Shown here: in pieces, positions 37,449 to 49,780 of the stretch | How positions within the stretch are numbered: position 1 is the first letter of the stretch | How the letters are laid out: each line of letters opens with the position of its first letter | Origin: Coffea arabica | Taxonomy: Eukaryota; Streptophyta; Magnoliopsida; Gentianales; Rubiaceae | Direction: 5' to 3' | DNA length: 64,000 nt | NCBI RefSeq assembly: GCF_036785885.1 | Contig: NC_092312.1 | Span: 25,438,001 to 25,502,000, forward strand | Translations under genes and position numbers: made by a program | Notes under the pieces: generated by a model | Database searches by the model: none | What the model was told of the DNA's origin: nothing | Seen by the model: the letters and a program-made list of their open reading frames with translations, nothing else

Positions 37449-37986
37449 TGTTAGGGTGGTTATCTAAATCTAACCACCGGTGAAAACCATCACCTTTAAA
37501 CCCAAGATCTGTATGGCGATTATTAAGAAATAAATTAACTGTAAAATAGCGGAAGCGTACCTGAATCCATATTGATAAACTTGATACTTGAATCCCTTAG
37601 ATGTTTAGGGTGACCTTCCAGGTCAACAGGTATTCACTGATCCTTTGAGAGAGGCCTTTAGTTTATCTCTGATATCTTTCCTGACGATGGGATATCAGAG
37701 AAGAGATATTTTGTGGTATTAGGAAATACGACAACTAAAACGATACCTGTGACCTGGGGACCATAACCCTATTTATAGGTAACATTCCTGTTACCTTTGG
37801 AGCCCTATTTCAGCCCATCATTGAAATAGGAGCTCATAAGTTTCTACACATAAAAGGGCCCACATCCTATTAGATACATTAAATCCAAACTATATTTGAT
37901 TACTTTAATTGAGTTTAACCTTAATTGACAGTTTGCAATACATAATTATTTACATATAAATCCAATGTTGGATTAAGGATACAACA
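37449..37986 (-). mobile_element. Solo LTR of an LTR retrotransposon, copy B only
   Basis: The sequence begins TGTTAGGGTGG and ends GGATACAACA, with a 5-bp target duplication ATTTC (37444-37448 and 37987-37991). Copy A has the single site at 20794-20798. A CTATAAATAGGG promoter motif reads on the minus strand near 37770, which sets the orientation. The length is 538 bp. No internal region remains, so this is a fossil left by LTR-LTR recombination. Superfamily (Copia or Gypsy) is not settled. It is younger than the duplication. Confidence 0.85.
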
Positions 37987-38150
37987 ATTTCTATACAAGA
38001 ACATTCAGAAAGTGAGACAGAAGTTATGAAATTGGAGTTGGAGTTCGGCAAATCTCTTAAACTTCTACTAAAGGAGGGAGAGCTATAGCTTCTATCTCTC
38101 CTTTTTATTTTCTTCAATGATTGAAAATAGATCTCTTGGTGGGAGGTCCT

Positions 38151-39083
38151 TTACGAGGGGTCCTGATTGACAAACGTAACAATTCGTTTCATCAAAACCC
38201 TGGCACGCTCAGAAGTGGGGTTAGGCAGATGAAAGCAATGTCCCTCCTCTTCAGTCTCCATCATTTCCAATTCTCCATCCCATCTACTTTTCTTCAATGC
38301 GCTGTAGTAAAGCAAACTTCTCTCTCTTATGAAATCCTTCTCCGCTGTTAAAACCAGGACCCTTTTGCAAACAAGCCTCGACAACAGATCAGGATGCGCC
38401 ATAGGATGCAACCGGGGATCATCACAGCTGATGCTGCTATCTGGGGCTATGCTGGAGAAAATCTTATCAGGCTTACCATCACCAAAAAAGGGATGCACCA
38501 AAATCATCCCCGCGATCTTTACTTCATCCCCTGGTCCAATTTTTTCACTGGCCCTGACCATTACATCATGTGCAATATTAGCTCCAGCACTGTCACCTGC
38601 CAAAAAGATTCTAGCAAAATCGGCATGGTTATTGATCCACGCTTCAGGACCCTGTGCAGAGCTAGCATGTGCAAGAACCCATTCGAATGCTATCCAAGAA
38701 TCATCATAGCATGCGGGGAAAGGATGCTCCGGGGCTAGTCTGTACTCGATGGAAACAGCAATCGCCTTGGCTTCAGCTGCTAGGGAGTTAAGGTAGGGAT
38801 GGTATACACGAGAAAATGCTGATTCAATCACAAAAGCACCTCCGTGGATGTAGATTATGATGGGAAGCTTTTCATCAGGAGTGGTGGTTCTGGGAAGGTA
38901 AAGGCGGACTGAAACGTTATTCTCAGGTGGAATAAGGATATCTTTGGATTTGACGCCTGTTTGGGGATCCTCTGACGGCGGGGTGTAGGGGAACTCTGTG
39001 AATCTCTCTATCCGGCCATCCTTGTATACACGAAAGTAGGGATGGGCGTCGTGATGCACCTCGGTTGATGGTGTTGAGTCCAT
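38151..39083 (-). CDS. Plant carboxylesterase (alpha/beta hydrolase-3, CXE type), copy B
   Basis: Paralogue of the gene at 20960-21892, intronless, with the preferred start at 39083 (MDSTPSTEVHHDAHPYFRVY) and an upstream in-frame Met at 39122. HGG, GDSAG, AEKDF and EEGHCFHL are all intact, so it should be an active esterase. Ten residues differ from copy A in upstream-Met numbering: S17T, L23H, S26A, Y27H, K40R, A42T, P105R, L106V, I135F and I318V. Two of these (105-106) lie just after the oxyanion loop, close to where substrate is bound in this family, so the two enzymes might differ in substrate preference. By eye, about 11 of 16 coding base changes alter the protein, near the neutral expectation. 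Confidence 0.92.
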   Translation of the reverse strand: MDSTPSTEVHHDAHPYFRVYKDGRIERFTEFPYTPPSEDPQTGVKSKDILIPPENNVSVRLYLPRTTTPDEKLPIIIYIHGGAFVIESAFSRVYHPYLNSLAAEAKAIAVSIEYRLAPEHPFPACYDDSWIAFEWVLAHASSAQGPEAWINNHADFARIFLAGDSAGANIAHDVMVRASEKIGPGDEVKIAGMILVHPFFGDGKPDKIFSSIAPDSSISCDDPRLHPMAHPDLLSRLVCKRVLVLTAEKDFIRERSLLYYSALKKSRWDGELEMMETEEEGHCFHLPNPTSERARVLMKRIVTFVNQDPS

Positions 39084-39227
39084 TGTTGGAATTGATGGAA
39101 GGAGAAACGGAGACGGAGGCAAGTATTTGGACTTGTGATTTACGCTTATAGGATGTTATCTAACTGCTAGATAAGGACACCGGTGGTTTCCAAGACCCTT
39201 TCCGCCGTTCTCGTTCCCCGTGCACAC

Positions 39228-39233
39228 CACGTG
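39228..39233. promoter_or_regulatory. G-box (CACGTG) upstream of carboxylesterase B
   Basis: Same motif and position as in copy A, about 145 bp upstream of the preferred ATG. Confidence 0.4.
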
Positions 39234-39296
39234 ACTCAATTTATTTTTTAACCACCGTTTGATTGGGAGGTTTTGTACCCCCACAATGGGAATAAG

Positions 39297-42200
39297 AGGG
39301 TAATGAACTCCCATTGATAGTATCTGGTAGACCACTGTGAGGGGCGCTCGGTTCTAGCTTGGGAAATAGAAAGGGAAATGGAATAATGGATAAAGGGCTC
39401 ACTAACTAGAGTTTTGGTCAATTTCTCCCAATTTGGCCGGGAATCATGAACGGCCAAATTTTGAGGCATGATTCTAATATTTTAATTTTTATTGCATTGG
39501 ACCAAGCGCGTAGTATTGAAATTATTGTAATTTCAAGTACCAAAACCTCTGAACTAAGTGATTTTCCAATACCCAAAACCCGTTGCCCACCGATTTGTGC
39601 ATCCGATCCTTAGCCTCCTTAAGGAGTTTTCTCACTGGGTCTCACTTTAAAAATTTAACATTTGTAACAACGTTAACATCCGACAAACAAATTTTTTTTT
39701 TCATTATAAGAGTAGTGACTTTTTAGAATTCCAAGTCAAGTAAATCACAGTTATTTGAGAGTGGTTTTTTAGAATTCTAAGTCTATTACAAATTTTCAAA
39801 TTAAAAAAAAAAGGTGTAAAGAGTGACAGAAAAAATTGGATGCTGAGAGAATTAAGAATAATTATGATTGTGGATTTAGGGTTTATAGATTTTTATTTGA
39901 TGTGATTTCTCGTTATTGATGCATTGACTGATTTTGTAATATTTAAGAGGAGGGAATAGCTAAATAGATTTTGATGTAGGATTGGATTAACGAGAAATCA
40001 CGTGAATTGTTACAAATATCAAATTTTTAGAGTGAGAGCCGGTAAAAGAGCTCCCTAATTAAGGGGGCTGAGGGTCGGATGCACAAATTTGGGCACTTTC
40101 ACTTCTTGTTACCCACATTCTAGAAAAAGATCTAAATCAAAGCAAACTTGAAACGGAAAAAAAAAAAAAAAAAAATACGAGAGAGAAAAAGAACGTATAT
40201 CTTTCTTCCTCCTCCCTCCTATGTATCGCTGCATTTTCTTCCCCCATCCTCCGCCCTTGCCCCTCTACTTCATCCCTCACTTCTCCCACTCTCCATACTC
40301 CCACTGCTCCATCTCCAGCACTTGCTCTTCTACTTCATCTTTTGCAGCTTCCCTTCCATCCCTCTCACAACGCTAATTAAGTTTTTTTTTTAATAGAGTT
40401 TTGCATAACAAATTTGTAATTGGAATGAATGAGTTGGTTATCTACGAATCATTTGCAGGACGCCACAGAGTTGGATCCTGCAGATTTAACTACATCATAT
40501 AACATAAGATCTACCTTAGAGAAAACATATATAAGACATGCAAAAAGAATATATGTCAAGATTTATTATTGGGTAAGCATAAGTCATATTTTGTTGTGAT
40601 TCATAAACATCACAGGTACATTCTCTCGTTCAAGATTAAATAGTAAGTGATGTTCAATGTTAATTAATTAGGATTATTAGCTTAGATAGCATGAGGTTTG
40701 TGATAAGGTTTACAGTCTCCTCTTAAAACGGAAAAAAATCTACCAATGCAGGTAGTAAATCAAGTATACATAAGTATCTTCTAGATATTATGCACACTAC
40801 AAGAAGAAAGCTGGCGCAGTGCAATCTCAATGAACAGGTCACGAATGGCCATGTTGGGGTTGATTATGGTACAAGGCTTGTAATTAATTACCCTAAACTT
40901 ATATTACTTCGGCCATCTCTCTCTATTGGCAGCCCATCCTGCGAATGTGTGGGCTATGGGCTCAACATTTTCTCGTTGGAGGGCCATTTAGTCAAAACCA
41001 GGACTAGGTTTGGGGCCTAGGGCTTTCCCACAAGAGGGCCTCTGTATTTCGTGGAGGAATGCTAGAAGAGAGTATATGTTCTACTTTGACTAAACTGAAA
41101 ATGATCCAAATGTATTTATTGAACTCGCTTCCTGCAATTTTTTGTTTGTTTGTTTGTTTGTAATTCTTCTCGAGTACCTATTCATTTATTTTAAGACATG
41201 AACTGGCAAATGCCTAAGAAAACTGTGGAAAAAAGGGTAGTAACACAACTATTTCATTCTAATAATAGAATTTTGCATCATTAAAAGGTGACTTAAAGTA
41301 GAATGAGTTCAGCACTTTAATTTAGACTTTGCTCGTGGGTGAAAATATTACAAGCCTTGTAACTCAGTCTCCTTTTGGAATTTCTCACTTATATTCCTGC
41401 TCCGGTACTGCCCAACTCATTCCTCCCCTGTAACTCATTCTCCTTAATGACCAAAATATAAAATTTTGGATTTTGCTTATTTTTCAGATTAGATAAGTGA
41501 AAACGCTGGTAGTATGATAAAGCTTTTGGCCTCTAACAGCCCAAAAACAAGAAACAAGAGACTAAAACTGTAGATTTCAGCTGATTCAAAACCAAAAAGG
41601 GAAAAGAAAAAAAAAAAAAAAGCAGATGAGCACACGCATACATAAATTGTCATTGAAAGAGAATCCAAAGCTTCATTTTGTAGGCCTTTGTTAATTGCTT
41701 TTGTCAAATGCTTTTTCTTTTCCTCTTTCATATAAAGCTATAATTCAGACAGAATTGATGCTTCTTTCTTTTGCCCACCCCTTACCCCCCATCTTTTGGC
41801 ATCCACAACTAACTTGGTAAAGAAGACTCCTAAAGCCTTTGACTAGTAGCTCATAGAAAGATGGTAGCAACATGAGCTCAAGAAGGGAAAACCACAAAAA
41901 AAAAGGTACACCATTTTATGTTTATGATTCATTGCTAACAGTAAAAAGCAGAATGATCATGAATATTTGTCAATGCTATAAGCAAGAAACAACAAAGAAT
42001 GCATGTTACGTCATGATTGCACAGTCTTGGAAAAAGAATCACATTTAGAATTACAAAGGGTTTTCGACTTGAACAATGAAAAAAAGGTCTTTTAATGAAG
42101 GTATTCTTGGGAGTGAGAATAATGTTTTCCATTGGCCAAGTGTTAGGCCCAAAAAAGCAAAAGGCAAAACCTGATAAGTTAAAGGTGAAGAAGATATGGA

Positions 42201-44217
42201 TAGGACAAGTGGAAAATTAACCAGATAATTCATGGATGATTTGTAAAGGGATTGCAAGTAGAAGAAAAAAAAATGTAGAAGACTACTTAGCATGTAATTA
42301 AGATTAGCTTCACCAAAATAATAATCATATTAAGAATACCTAGCTAGATATTGCATTATAAACCCTCTTAATGGGTTTAATATCCTTTTACATTCTCATC
42401 ATCAAATAATCAAACCAACAATAGACATAAATTCCCATGGCAGAAGAATAAGATATGGGATGCAACCTTTATGTCGTTATTGGTGACATAGATCAGGCAC
42501 GATAATGGAATAACATGAGGCATTTGAATTTTTGACATTCCCCGTGAGTCTCCTTTTGTCTTTATTCTTATTCTCAAGAAATTTTGATTTCCCATTGGGC
42601 TGACAACCTCTAATTTTTTCACCTAAACCAACTATGCTTGTAGCTTTTGTTACATGTCAACAGAAAGCACTGTTCTTTTCTGTTGTGGGTATTAGAATTT
42701 CAACCATTTATAATGTAAAAGTGAAAGAGCTAAAAAGGAAAAAGAATATTTAATTTTGGGCAATTCTTGCTGAAATGTTCCTTTCCAAACCATGTAAAAA
42801 AAATTTCGATTGCAAAAGATATGTCTTTTTAGGTTAAGGAAATAAATACAACTTTGCTAAAAGGAATATTGGTAAAGATGAAAAAAATAAAAAGCTAAAG
42901 ATGGCTCTTTCTCCAACTGCAAGAAAAAGAGTGAAAAGAGGAAAGAAAATAAACGAATGTTGTAACTTTATTGGGAGGCGCATAACATTATCTAAAGCTT
43001 TGGCTGCAGGGAATTTCTTGGGACAATTAGTGCCTCATGTATCTTCCAAAATAATGGGCCATCCAAACAAATCACATGTATTTGTTTTTCTTCCACTATT
43101 ACTTCCTCCTACTTAATTAACTTTTACGCAACAAAATAGTTGCTTCCTACTTCATAGTTGATTAAACCTCAAAATCTTCGACAGCAATAAATGAAGAGAT
43201 GAATACTTATGATAAGTACTACAGCCACTATTTTAACAACAAAAAGTGATGCATAAGGGTCGTCAGAAATATGATTAGGAGTGAGGCAGTAGTAAGTAGA
43301 TTGTTCATTGTCTCATGATGACCAATTGATGAGTACTTTAGAAAATGAAGAATACCTGGAGACCCATGATTCTGACTGCACAGTTGTCTTGCCTGTAAAG
43401 ACTACCCGATGGATAAAGATAAGAATAAGAAACAAAAGCATTTATCGAAAGCAAAAGGTGCCCAGCTGCTTATGTCCCATTGCGGGAGCGGTTATCTCCT
43501 CACACACACACACAGACACAGACACATAGACATTGTTAAACCAATCACTGCTGCAGTGTAGGATTAGGTTTGATAGAACAAGATTAAGGGTTGGTTTGAT
43601 AACATAAAAGATTACGATAAATGAATCTAAATAAAACACTTACTGGTGAGGTCATGGTTGAGCATTGAAGCTACATCATTTCATTTATCAAATGTTTAGA
43701 GGGCAAGTACTAAAATCAAATTGATTTCATGGTTGAAATGAAGCTACACCATAGCTCTTCGCAGACTGACTCAAATTTGTTTCATTGAGGGATGAAAGAG
43801 TTGAATAGATTTGAATCTTAAACCACTTTTTCTACATCCAAAATTTCATGCACGACAATATTGAACCCTTTTCTAGTTGTACGTACTCACAGAATAAATG
43901 GTTGACAAGCAAGTTGTAAAAATACTCAAACTACTTTCTCAAAAATCCAAGATTTGTGCAGCAATTGATGTGGCCTTTGCAAAATCAAGAATAACGCACA
44001 TATACAACATCTCTTTGAATTTGTCCACGGATCTGACAAAAGGTAAAGCATTATCTAGACAATTTAGAGTGCACGTATATTTCCAGACCCAAGAGAACAA
44101 GTGAGTAATTATCCACATGTCTCGAACATTGCATGTCTCTCCTCACCTTCTTCAGTTCTTTGAGCAAATCTTCATTAATTTAGTGCTTGTCGGGAAGCAA
44201 ATCCCCTCAGCTGCTGT
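39297..44217. other. Non-coding part of copy B
   Basis: No gene is supported in this part. It contains 41337-41872 (535 bp) and 43026-44110 (about 1.1 kb), both absent from copy A, and a CA/GACA microsatellite at about 43499-43530. Short open frames shared with copy A on the minus strand (for example 42410-42622 and 26851-27072) show about as many replacement as silent changes, so they look non-coding. Confidence 0.45.
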
Positions 44218-45079
44218 AACGTCCAAGATGGGCTCCTCATTTTCTTGGCAAATTTCATGTCAGTCATTCCTGTTGGCACTAATGATCGTACATTAGATAA
44301 GGACTAAAATGGATAAGACGTGGTGTCCATCATTCATGCTTTTTACTAAACTCAACACACCTTATGCCCAAGGCTGCTTAGCTTAGTTCGACCAATAAGT
44401 AGCTGAGGAACAGTCTTAAAAATTTAAGGAGTGTGCCATATTTCAATGTTGTGATAAGTGGAAAAGGTATTCTAAAATGCCACCAAAAGTCTTTCCTAAA
44501 GAGACAATTAGTGCAGAAAACGTGCCATTGAGATTGAAATCAACATCTATGATGTCATGCGTCAACAATAGTCACAAATTACCATAGAGTTTCATTTTAG
44601 GTGACCAAGCACTACAAAAAAGATTCCGCTTGAGGATGACGAAATAAGAGACTAGTAAACAAATGCCAACAACCACAATATTAATTTTGCAAATCAAAGG
44701 TGAAGAAACATAATTAATTATAGGCATGATATAGTGAGCTGAAACAGCAACTATAACTTCAGTTGTTTACTAAACAAAGTTGGACTTAAGAGTCATTCCT
44801 CTTTTTGTATCTATTCACTCAACAAAAAGACATTCAAGGGCACAAAGTATGGTGTGACTCCAATTCAGCTTCAGCTACATGAAAGAAAAGAAAAGACGCA
44901 GACCATTCTGCTTTCTTTTTTGCTTTATCTTTACTGCTGCTTTTCTCAACCCTTAAACAGTGTCTTTCAGACTTCTGTCTTTGGCTCCATCCCACCATAT
45001 CCTAATCCATTCCGCCACAAACAATCCCTCTACGATATCATGCAAACTCCAGCGCTTTTCTTTGTCTTTTCTCTTTGCA
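44218..45079. other. Intergenic region and promoter side of the AAA-ATPase gene
   Basis: DNA right of the duplication end. No gene or repeat is recognised. The promoter of the AAA-ATPase gene should lie in the last few hundred bases. Confidence 0.4.
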
Positions 45080-45086
45080 TATAAAA
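45080..45086 (+). promoter_or_regulatory. TATA box of the AAA-ATPase gene
   Basis: TATAAAA lies 67 bp upstream of the ATG at 45147. It predicts transcription starting near 45110, which rules out the in-frame ATG at 45075. Confidence 0.65.
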
Positions 45087-45146
45087 CCCGCCATCCAACT
45101 CCATCAACAAACAAAGACAAAACCTCAATTCCATCAGAAAATTAAT

Positions 45147-46733
45147 ATGGAGATATTGTCACAGTTGTGGTCTCTGCTAGGCCTTCTGACAGTCCTCCAA
45201 AACATTCTTCCAACCCAACTCCTCTCGTTCCTGCACTCATTCTATGAATCTCTCCAAGATTTCTTCAGCCCACATGCCTACTTTGAAATCCCAGAATTCA
45301 ATGGCTATTGTGGAGTTGACGTTAATGATCTCTACCGCCATGTTAACCTTTATCTAAACTCTGTTTACCCCTCTTCCTCTTGTCGCCGTCTAAGCCTTTC
45401 AAGATCAAAATCTTCCAACCGCATTGCCTTTACTGTTGCACCAAATCATACAGTCCACGACTCTTTCGACGGCCACCATCTCTCTTGGACTCACCATGTC
45501 GAGACCATCCAAGATTCCCTCGAAGAAAAGAGAAGCTTCACTCTCCAGCTTCCCAAGCGCCATCGCCTCACTCTCCTTTCCCCCTACCTCCAGCACGTCA
45601 CCACAAAAGCTGAGGAGTTCGAAAGAGTTTCAAGAGAGCGGAGACTCTTTACCAACAACGGACATGGCTCGTATGAATCCGGCTGGTCATCCGTTCCCTT
45701 TCGCCACCCCTCCACATTTGAGACACTAGCACTCGAGCCAGAGCTAAAAGATCAACTCATGGATGACCTAAAAGCATTTTCTGAAGGAAAGGAGTTCTAT
45801 CAGAAAATTGGACGTGCATGGAAACGCGGCTACTTGTTACACGGTCCTCCAGGGTCCGGAAAATCCAGCCTCATTGCAGCGATGGCAAATTTCTTATGCT
45901 ATGATGTGTACGATCTTGAACTTAGCAAAGTCTCAGACAACTCTGAGCTGAGGGCTTTGCTCATTCAAACAACCAATCGTTCAATAATCGTCATTGAAGA
46001 CATAGACTGCTCGATTGACCTCACCGGTGACCGGCTAGCAAAGACTAGGGGAGAATCATCCATCCACAACCACAAAAAGGGTCCTCCTAGCAGACATGAT
46101 CATCGCGGCTGCAGTGACAGTGGAGGTGGAGATGAGGGGCGGGTGACTTTATCAGGACTCTTGAACTTCACGGATGGACTGTGGTCTTGTTGCGGAGAAG
46201 AGAAAGTGATTGTTTTCACCACAAACCACAGGGACAACGTCGATCCGGCGCTTGTTAGATGCGGGCGCATGGACGTGCATGTTAGCCTTGGCACGTGCGG
46301 CATGCATGCGTTCAAGGCCTTGGTGAAGAACTACTTGGGGGTGGACTCAAATGCGTCCTTTGATGTTGCGGAGAGCTGTATAAGATCAGGTGGGGCCCTC
46401 GCGCCAGCTCAGATTGCTGAAATCTTGTTGAGGAATAGGAAGGATGCTGACGTCGCGGTCAAAGCTGTGATATCTGCCATGCAAGCAAAGATTTTGGGTG
46501 TTGAAGGAGCAGGAGATCACCATGGGGGTGGTGAATATGATGACCTGGCAAAATCACTGGAAAGTTTTGACCGGAGGCTGATGGGTTCGCCGGATAACTG
46601 GGAGGGCTCACCGGAAAAGCTTGTAGGGAAGAAGAGGAAAGATGGATATAGTTGCTCTTGGGAGAGGAAGGTCAACCTGCTTGTGAGACTTAAATCTTTG
46701 ACTAAATCTGATTCTGGAAGAAGGGGTGTATGA
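45147..46733 (+). CDS. BCS1-like AAA-ATPase (At4g25835/At5g57480 type)
   Basis: Intronless, 528 residues. An N-terminal hydrophobic segment (about 3-30) is a likely membrane anchor. Residues about 31-125 form the AAA-ATPase-associated N domain (SPHAYFEIPEFNGYCGVDVN, then DLYRHVNLYLNS). The ATPase core has Walker A GPPGSGKS at 233-240, Walker B with IIVIEDID at 280-287, sensor 1 in FTTN (to N360) and the arginine-finger region GRMD at 373-376. A polar insert (about 300-330, rich in His, Gly and Asp) lies between Walker B and sensor 1. The plant BCS1 clade is made of membrane-bound AAA-ATPases in mitochondria, ER or plasma membrane, several of them stress-induced; the exact location is not clear here. 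The start was chosen at MEILSQLWSL because the TATA box lies downstream of the earlier in-frame Met. Confidence 0.93.
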   Translation: MEILSQLWSLLGLLTVLQNILPTQLLSFLHSFYESLQDFFSPHAYFEIPEFNGYCGVDVNDLYRHVNLYLNSVYPSSSCRRLSLSRSKSSNRIAFTVAPNHTVHDSFDGHHLSWTHHVETIQDSLEEKRSFTLQLPKRHRLTLLSPYLQHVTTKAEEFERVSRERRLFTNNGHGSYESGWSSVPFRHPSTFETLALEPELKDQLMDDLKAFSEGKEFYQKIGRAWKRGYLLHGPPGSGKSSLIAAMANFLCYDVYDLELSKVSDNSELRALLIQTTNRSIIVIEDIDCSIDLTGDRLAKTRGESSIHNHKKGPPSRHDHRGCSDSGGGDEGRVTLSGLLNFTDGLWSCCGEEKVIVFTTNHRDNVDPALVRCGRMDVHVSLGTCGMHAFKALVKNYLGVDSNASFDVAESCIRSGGALAPAQIAEILLRNRKDADVAVKAVISAMQAKILGVEGAGDHHGGGEYDDLAKSLESFDRRLMGSPDNWEGSPEKLVGKKRKDGYSCSWERKVNLLVRLKSLTKSDSGRRGV

Positions 46734-46879
46734 ACTTGTAATTTGGCTATGAGCTGAATATCGTTTTTGTTTAATTAGTTGTACTTTTGAGGCTTATTTT
46801 ATGTTCTTGAAAAGTTCGACTAGTCTTATGTATGTGGGACTGAATTCCTTTTCTTGGCTTACTTTTACTACAATTTTTT

Positions 46880-46917
46880 GGTGGTTGTCACACACACACA
46901 TATATATATATATATAA
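46880..46917. repeat. CA/TA compound microsatellite
   Basis: A short run of CA units passes into a run of TA units about 150 bp downstream of the AAA-ATPase stop codon. Confidence 0.8.
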
Positions 46918-49684
46918 CATCAAAATAATTAATTGTGGGATGGCCTACAGCATATAATTAGTGTGTGCAAATTGATCCAAAGCAGTAAACGTTGATGATG
47001 ATCAGTAAGATAGCATAACGTTGTATGTTATTTACTCTAGAAATTTTGGACTTTTTTATTTCAAAAAAAAAAAAAGATGACTATTATTAGAGATTATTAG
47101 AAATCGTCCAGCATGAATTGCTCTATAAAATCTGGTGGAGAATCCGATGAGAAATCCACGAGGTTAGTAGATGTTTTAACACGAAAAACTAATTCTTGTT
47201 TGCAGTCCTGGGAAACAAAAATTTTAGCATGGAAAGCTAATCCTAGGAAAGTTTTGGACTTTCTAATCCAGAATCATTGTTTAATCAAATTCGTGAGTTA
47301 GGCCTGCAACTCGTGCAAATTCATGAGACAGTAAAATTTGAAGGAAACAAGAGAAATCCGTCTGTATGATATGTAACAGGTTGTGCGGAACGTTTCAAAG
47401 TGATTCTAACGTTGGAATGCAACTCATTTTGCAATGTTTAGGTTCGAATCCGTGAAGGATATTCGAAAATGGACGGACTATTATAAAGTTCAAATCGCAT
47501 GAATCATCATATATAATTATGTAAGAACAAAAATTTCAGCTGCTGAGGAATTGAATTGAAAGAGACGTATGTTAGATCTGACCAGAGTTGATGCTTCGTC
47601 ATCTCCCTGTGGAATCAATTGAGAATTGAGGATGCTTCTTAATTTGTTAATATATAAAATGGTCAGTGATCAAATACAATCGTATGTGGTTAGGGTTTAA
47701 CATATTCCCTTATTATTAAGAAGGGAACTGAAATCTTCTTGTTTGGATCGTAAGTTTCTGAACTTTTTTTTTTGTAGAAAGATGTGCTATAACGATGATG
47801 TAACGTAACATATGCGAGATAAAAAATGTGTCGAAGAAATGGTTAGGTAAAATCAATGAACAGTTTATTGCACTTTTGCATAGGCGGTGGATAAAATTCT
47901 AATCAACGAGATTGAACTCTGTCTGGACATCACTTTTGAGCCTTGCAGCAAACTATTGATGTCTTATTTCGATGACATAAATATTCTTCTTTCATATATA
48001 CTTTCCGCATGAGAAAAGTAACCCAAAGAAGAATCTAGTAAATTATCACCAGCTGCAATACTGCATTTGCATCCAATCCTATCTGCATCAATGCTCGATC
48101 GCCCTCCTCCTCCTCCCTATAACCTTCTTCCCTTATTATACTTTTATTTTGCTATTCCACTTTAGATTTAGTCAAATGAATAATTTTGAAGAGTTGGAGT
48201 AATAAAAAATCTAGTGACTCAAGCAACTTTTTGGACCTATTCATCCCCTGTACAAGTCCGGTTATAGGAGTAGCGTAAATTATTGCCGTTAGACCCAGGA
48301 AAAAAAAAAAAAAAAACCACAACCCAAAGTGTTTCAGCAGCTGATTTGGAACTTCGTTGAAACAGCTAGAGTCTTGTATTCTTGGCTTTTTAGTCATAGC
48401 TAGAGGAAGCATGTTAATCTGACCAAGAACTGTCAAAAACCTTTTGAATATGGCCTTGATATTGTCAAATACAAGCAATCGAGGGACACTCAGAAAAGAC
48501 ATCCATAGATTCATGTTCTACAAGTGGCCTCAATGGAACCCCGGTTTCTTAGCCTTCCTTGATGCGCGATCCGTACATGCCATCTTCCAGCCTAATAGTT
48601 ATAGAGACCAATTATAGGGTCAACTTTGTTACTCACTCCATAATTCATTCAGAACCCTTTGTTTTAAGCTTAAGCAAGAGCCCAAGTAGAATTGTTTATG
48701 TCGATATATATCTCTCTGTTAATTTATCAATTTTCAACGAATCGGTGAAGAACGCCAGTGTGGGGACAGTTACGGCAGCCCATATCGTTTTCGAGAAGCC
48801 AACCGTTGTTTCAATGCACTGACGAAGAAGAACCGCAACCAAATGGAATTTTTATTGCCATCTCCTTGTATTCTCTTTCTTTTGTCCATGCCATGATCAA
48901 GGAGAAGGAGAGTGCGGGGCAAGAACGATTATCAGATTAGACCAATTGTACCTGAATGCTGTAACATTTTTTAACGTTTTATAAATTTAATTAAATTGCT
49001 TCAATGATCTTATTCCTTATAATAATAGAGGTGTGATATTTTGTTACTATTCATGTGAATTCCATGCATGATAATTGTGTGTCCAGTTCACATAAAATTA
49101 AACTCCGTTCCGTTCAAAAAATATTACAATGTTCAAAATAATTGTCAGAGTGCCCAGTGAAGAACACTTATGGGACAATTAGGGCACGTCTCGAATGGTT
49201 ACCCTTCTTTGTATTCTCTTTCTTTTGGAAGGCATATTAGGGAGTATCCCTCTCTCGGATGATGGTACTAAAGTGATTTTATTTTATTTTTAACGAATTG
49301 CATTGTTCATTATACCAAAAAAAAAAAAAATCATTTCCATTACAAATATAATCTACATTTAAATTATATATATATATATTGTATATCTAATCATATAATA
49401 ATGTATACATCGTTAGTGCATATAAGATTTAATCTGGTAAGAATTCCTTCAAAAAATAAGTAAAGGAAAAAAAAAAGTATTGGCAAGTCATGTAGCAATG
49501 GAACACGTCCTGTTTTGACCTACAATTGACAAGAAGCTCCCACACTCCCACCAAACAAAACCATGTGCCCGAAACGTCTGTCCGTGGTTCGAAATCAAAA
49601 GCGACTCCTTTTCAACAGTCTCGCGAAATATCTCGACTCAATTAAACAAAAATGATTAAAAAAATTGCTCTTTGTTTCTCCCAA
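46918..49684. other. Unassigned intergenic region
   Basis: No gene family was recognised. Open frames at 48152-48514 (-) and 48559-48822 (+) are short, overlap homopolymers or lack any family resemblance. Several A runs and an AT microsatellite near 49365 are present. Confidence 0.35.
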
Positions 49685-49692
49685 TTATAAAT
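49685..49692 (+). promoter_or_regulatory. TATA box of the EF-hand gene
   Basis: TTATAAAT lies 96 bp upstream of the ATG at 49781, a normal distance for a plant gene with a short 5' UTR. Confidence 0.6.
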
Positions 49693-49780
49693 CCAGCTCC
49701 CACAACTCACCGCTCCACACAAGAACACGCACAACACACGCAAGAAAACACACACTTGGCCTAACAGAGAGAACCGAGAG

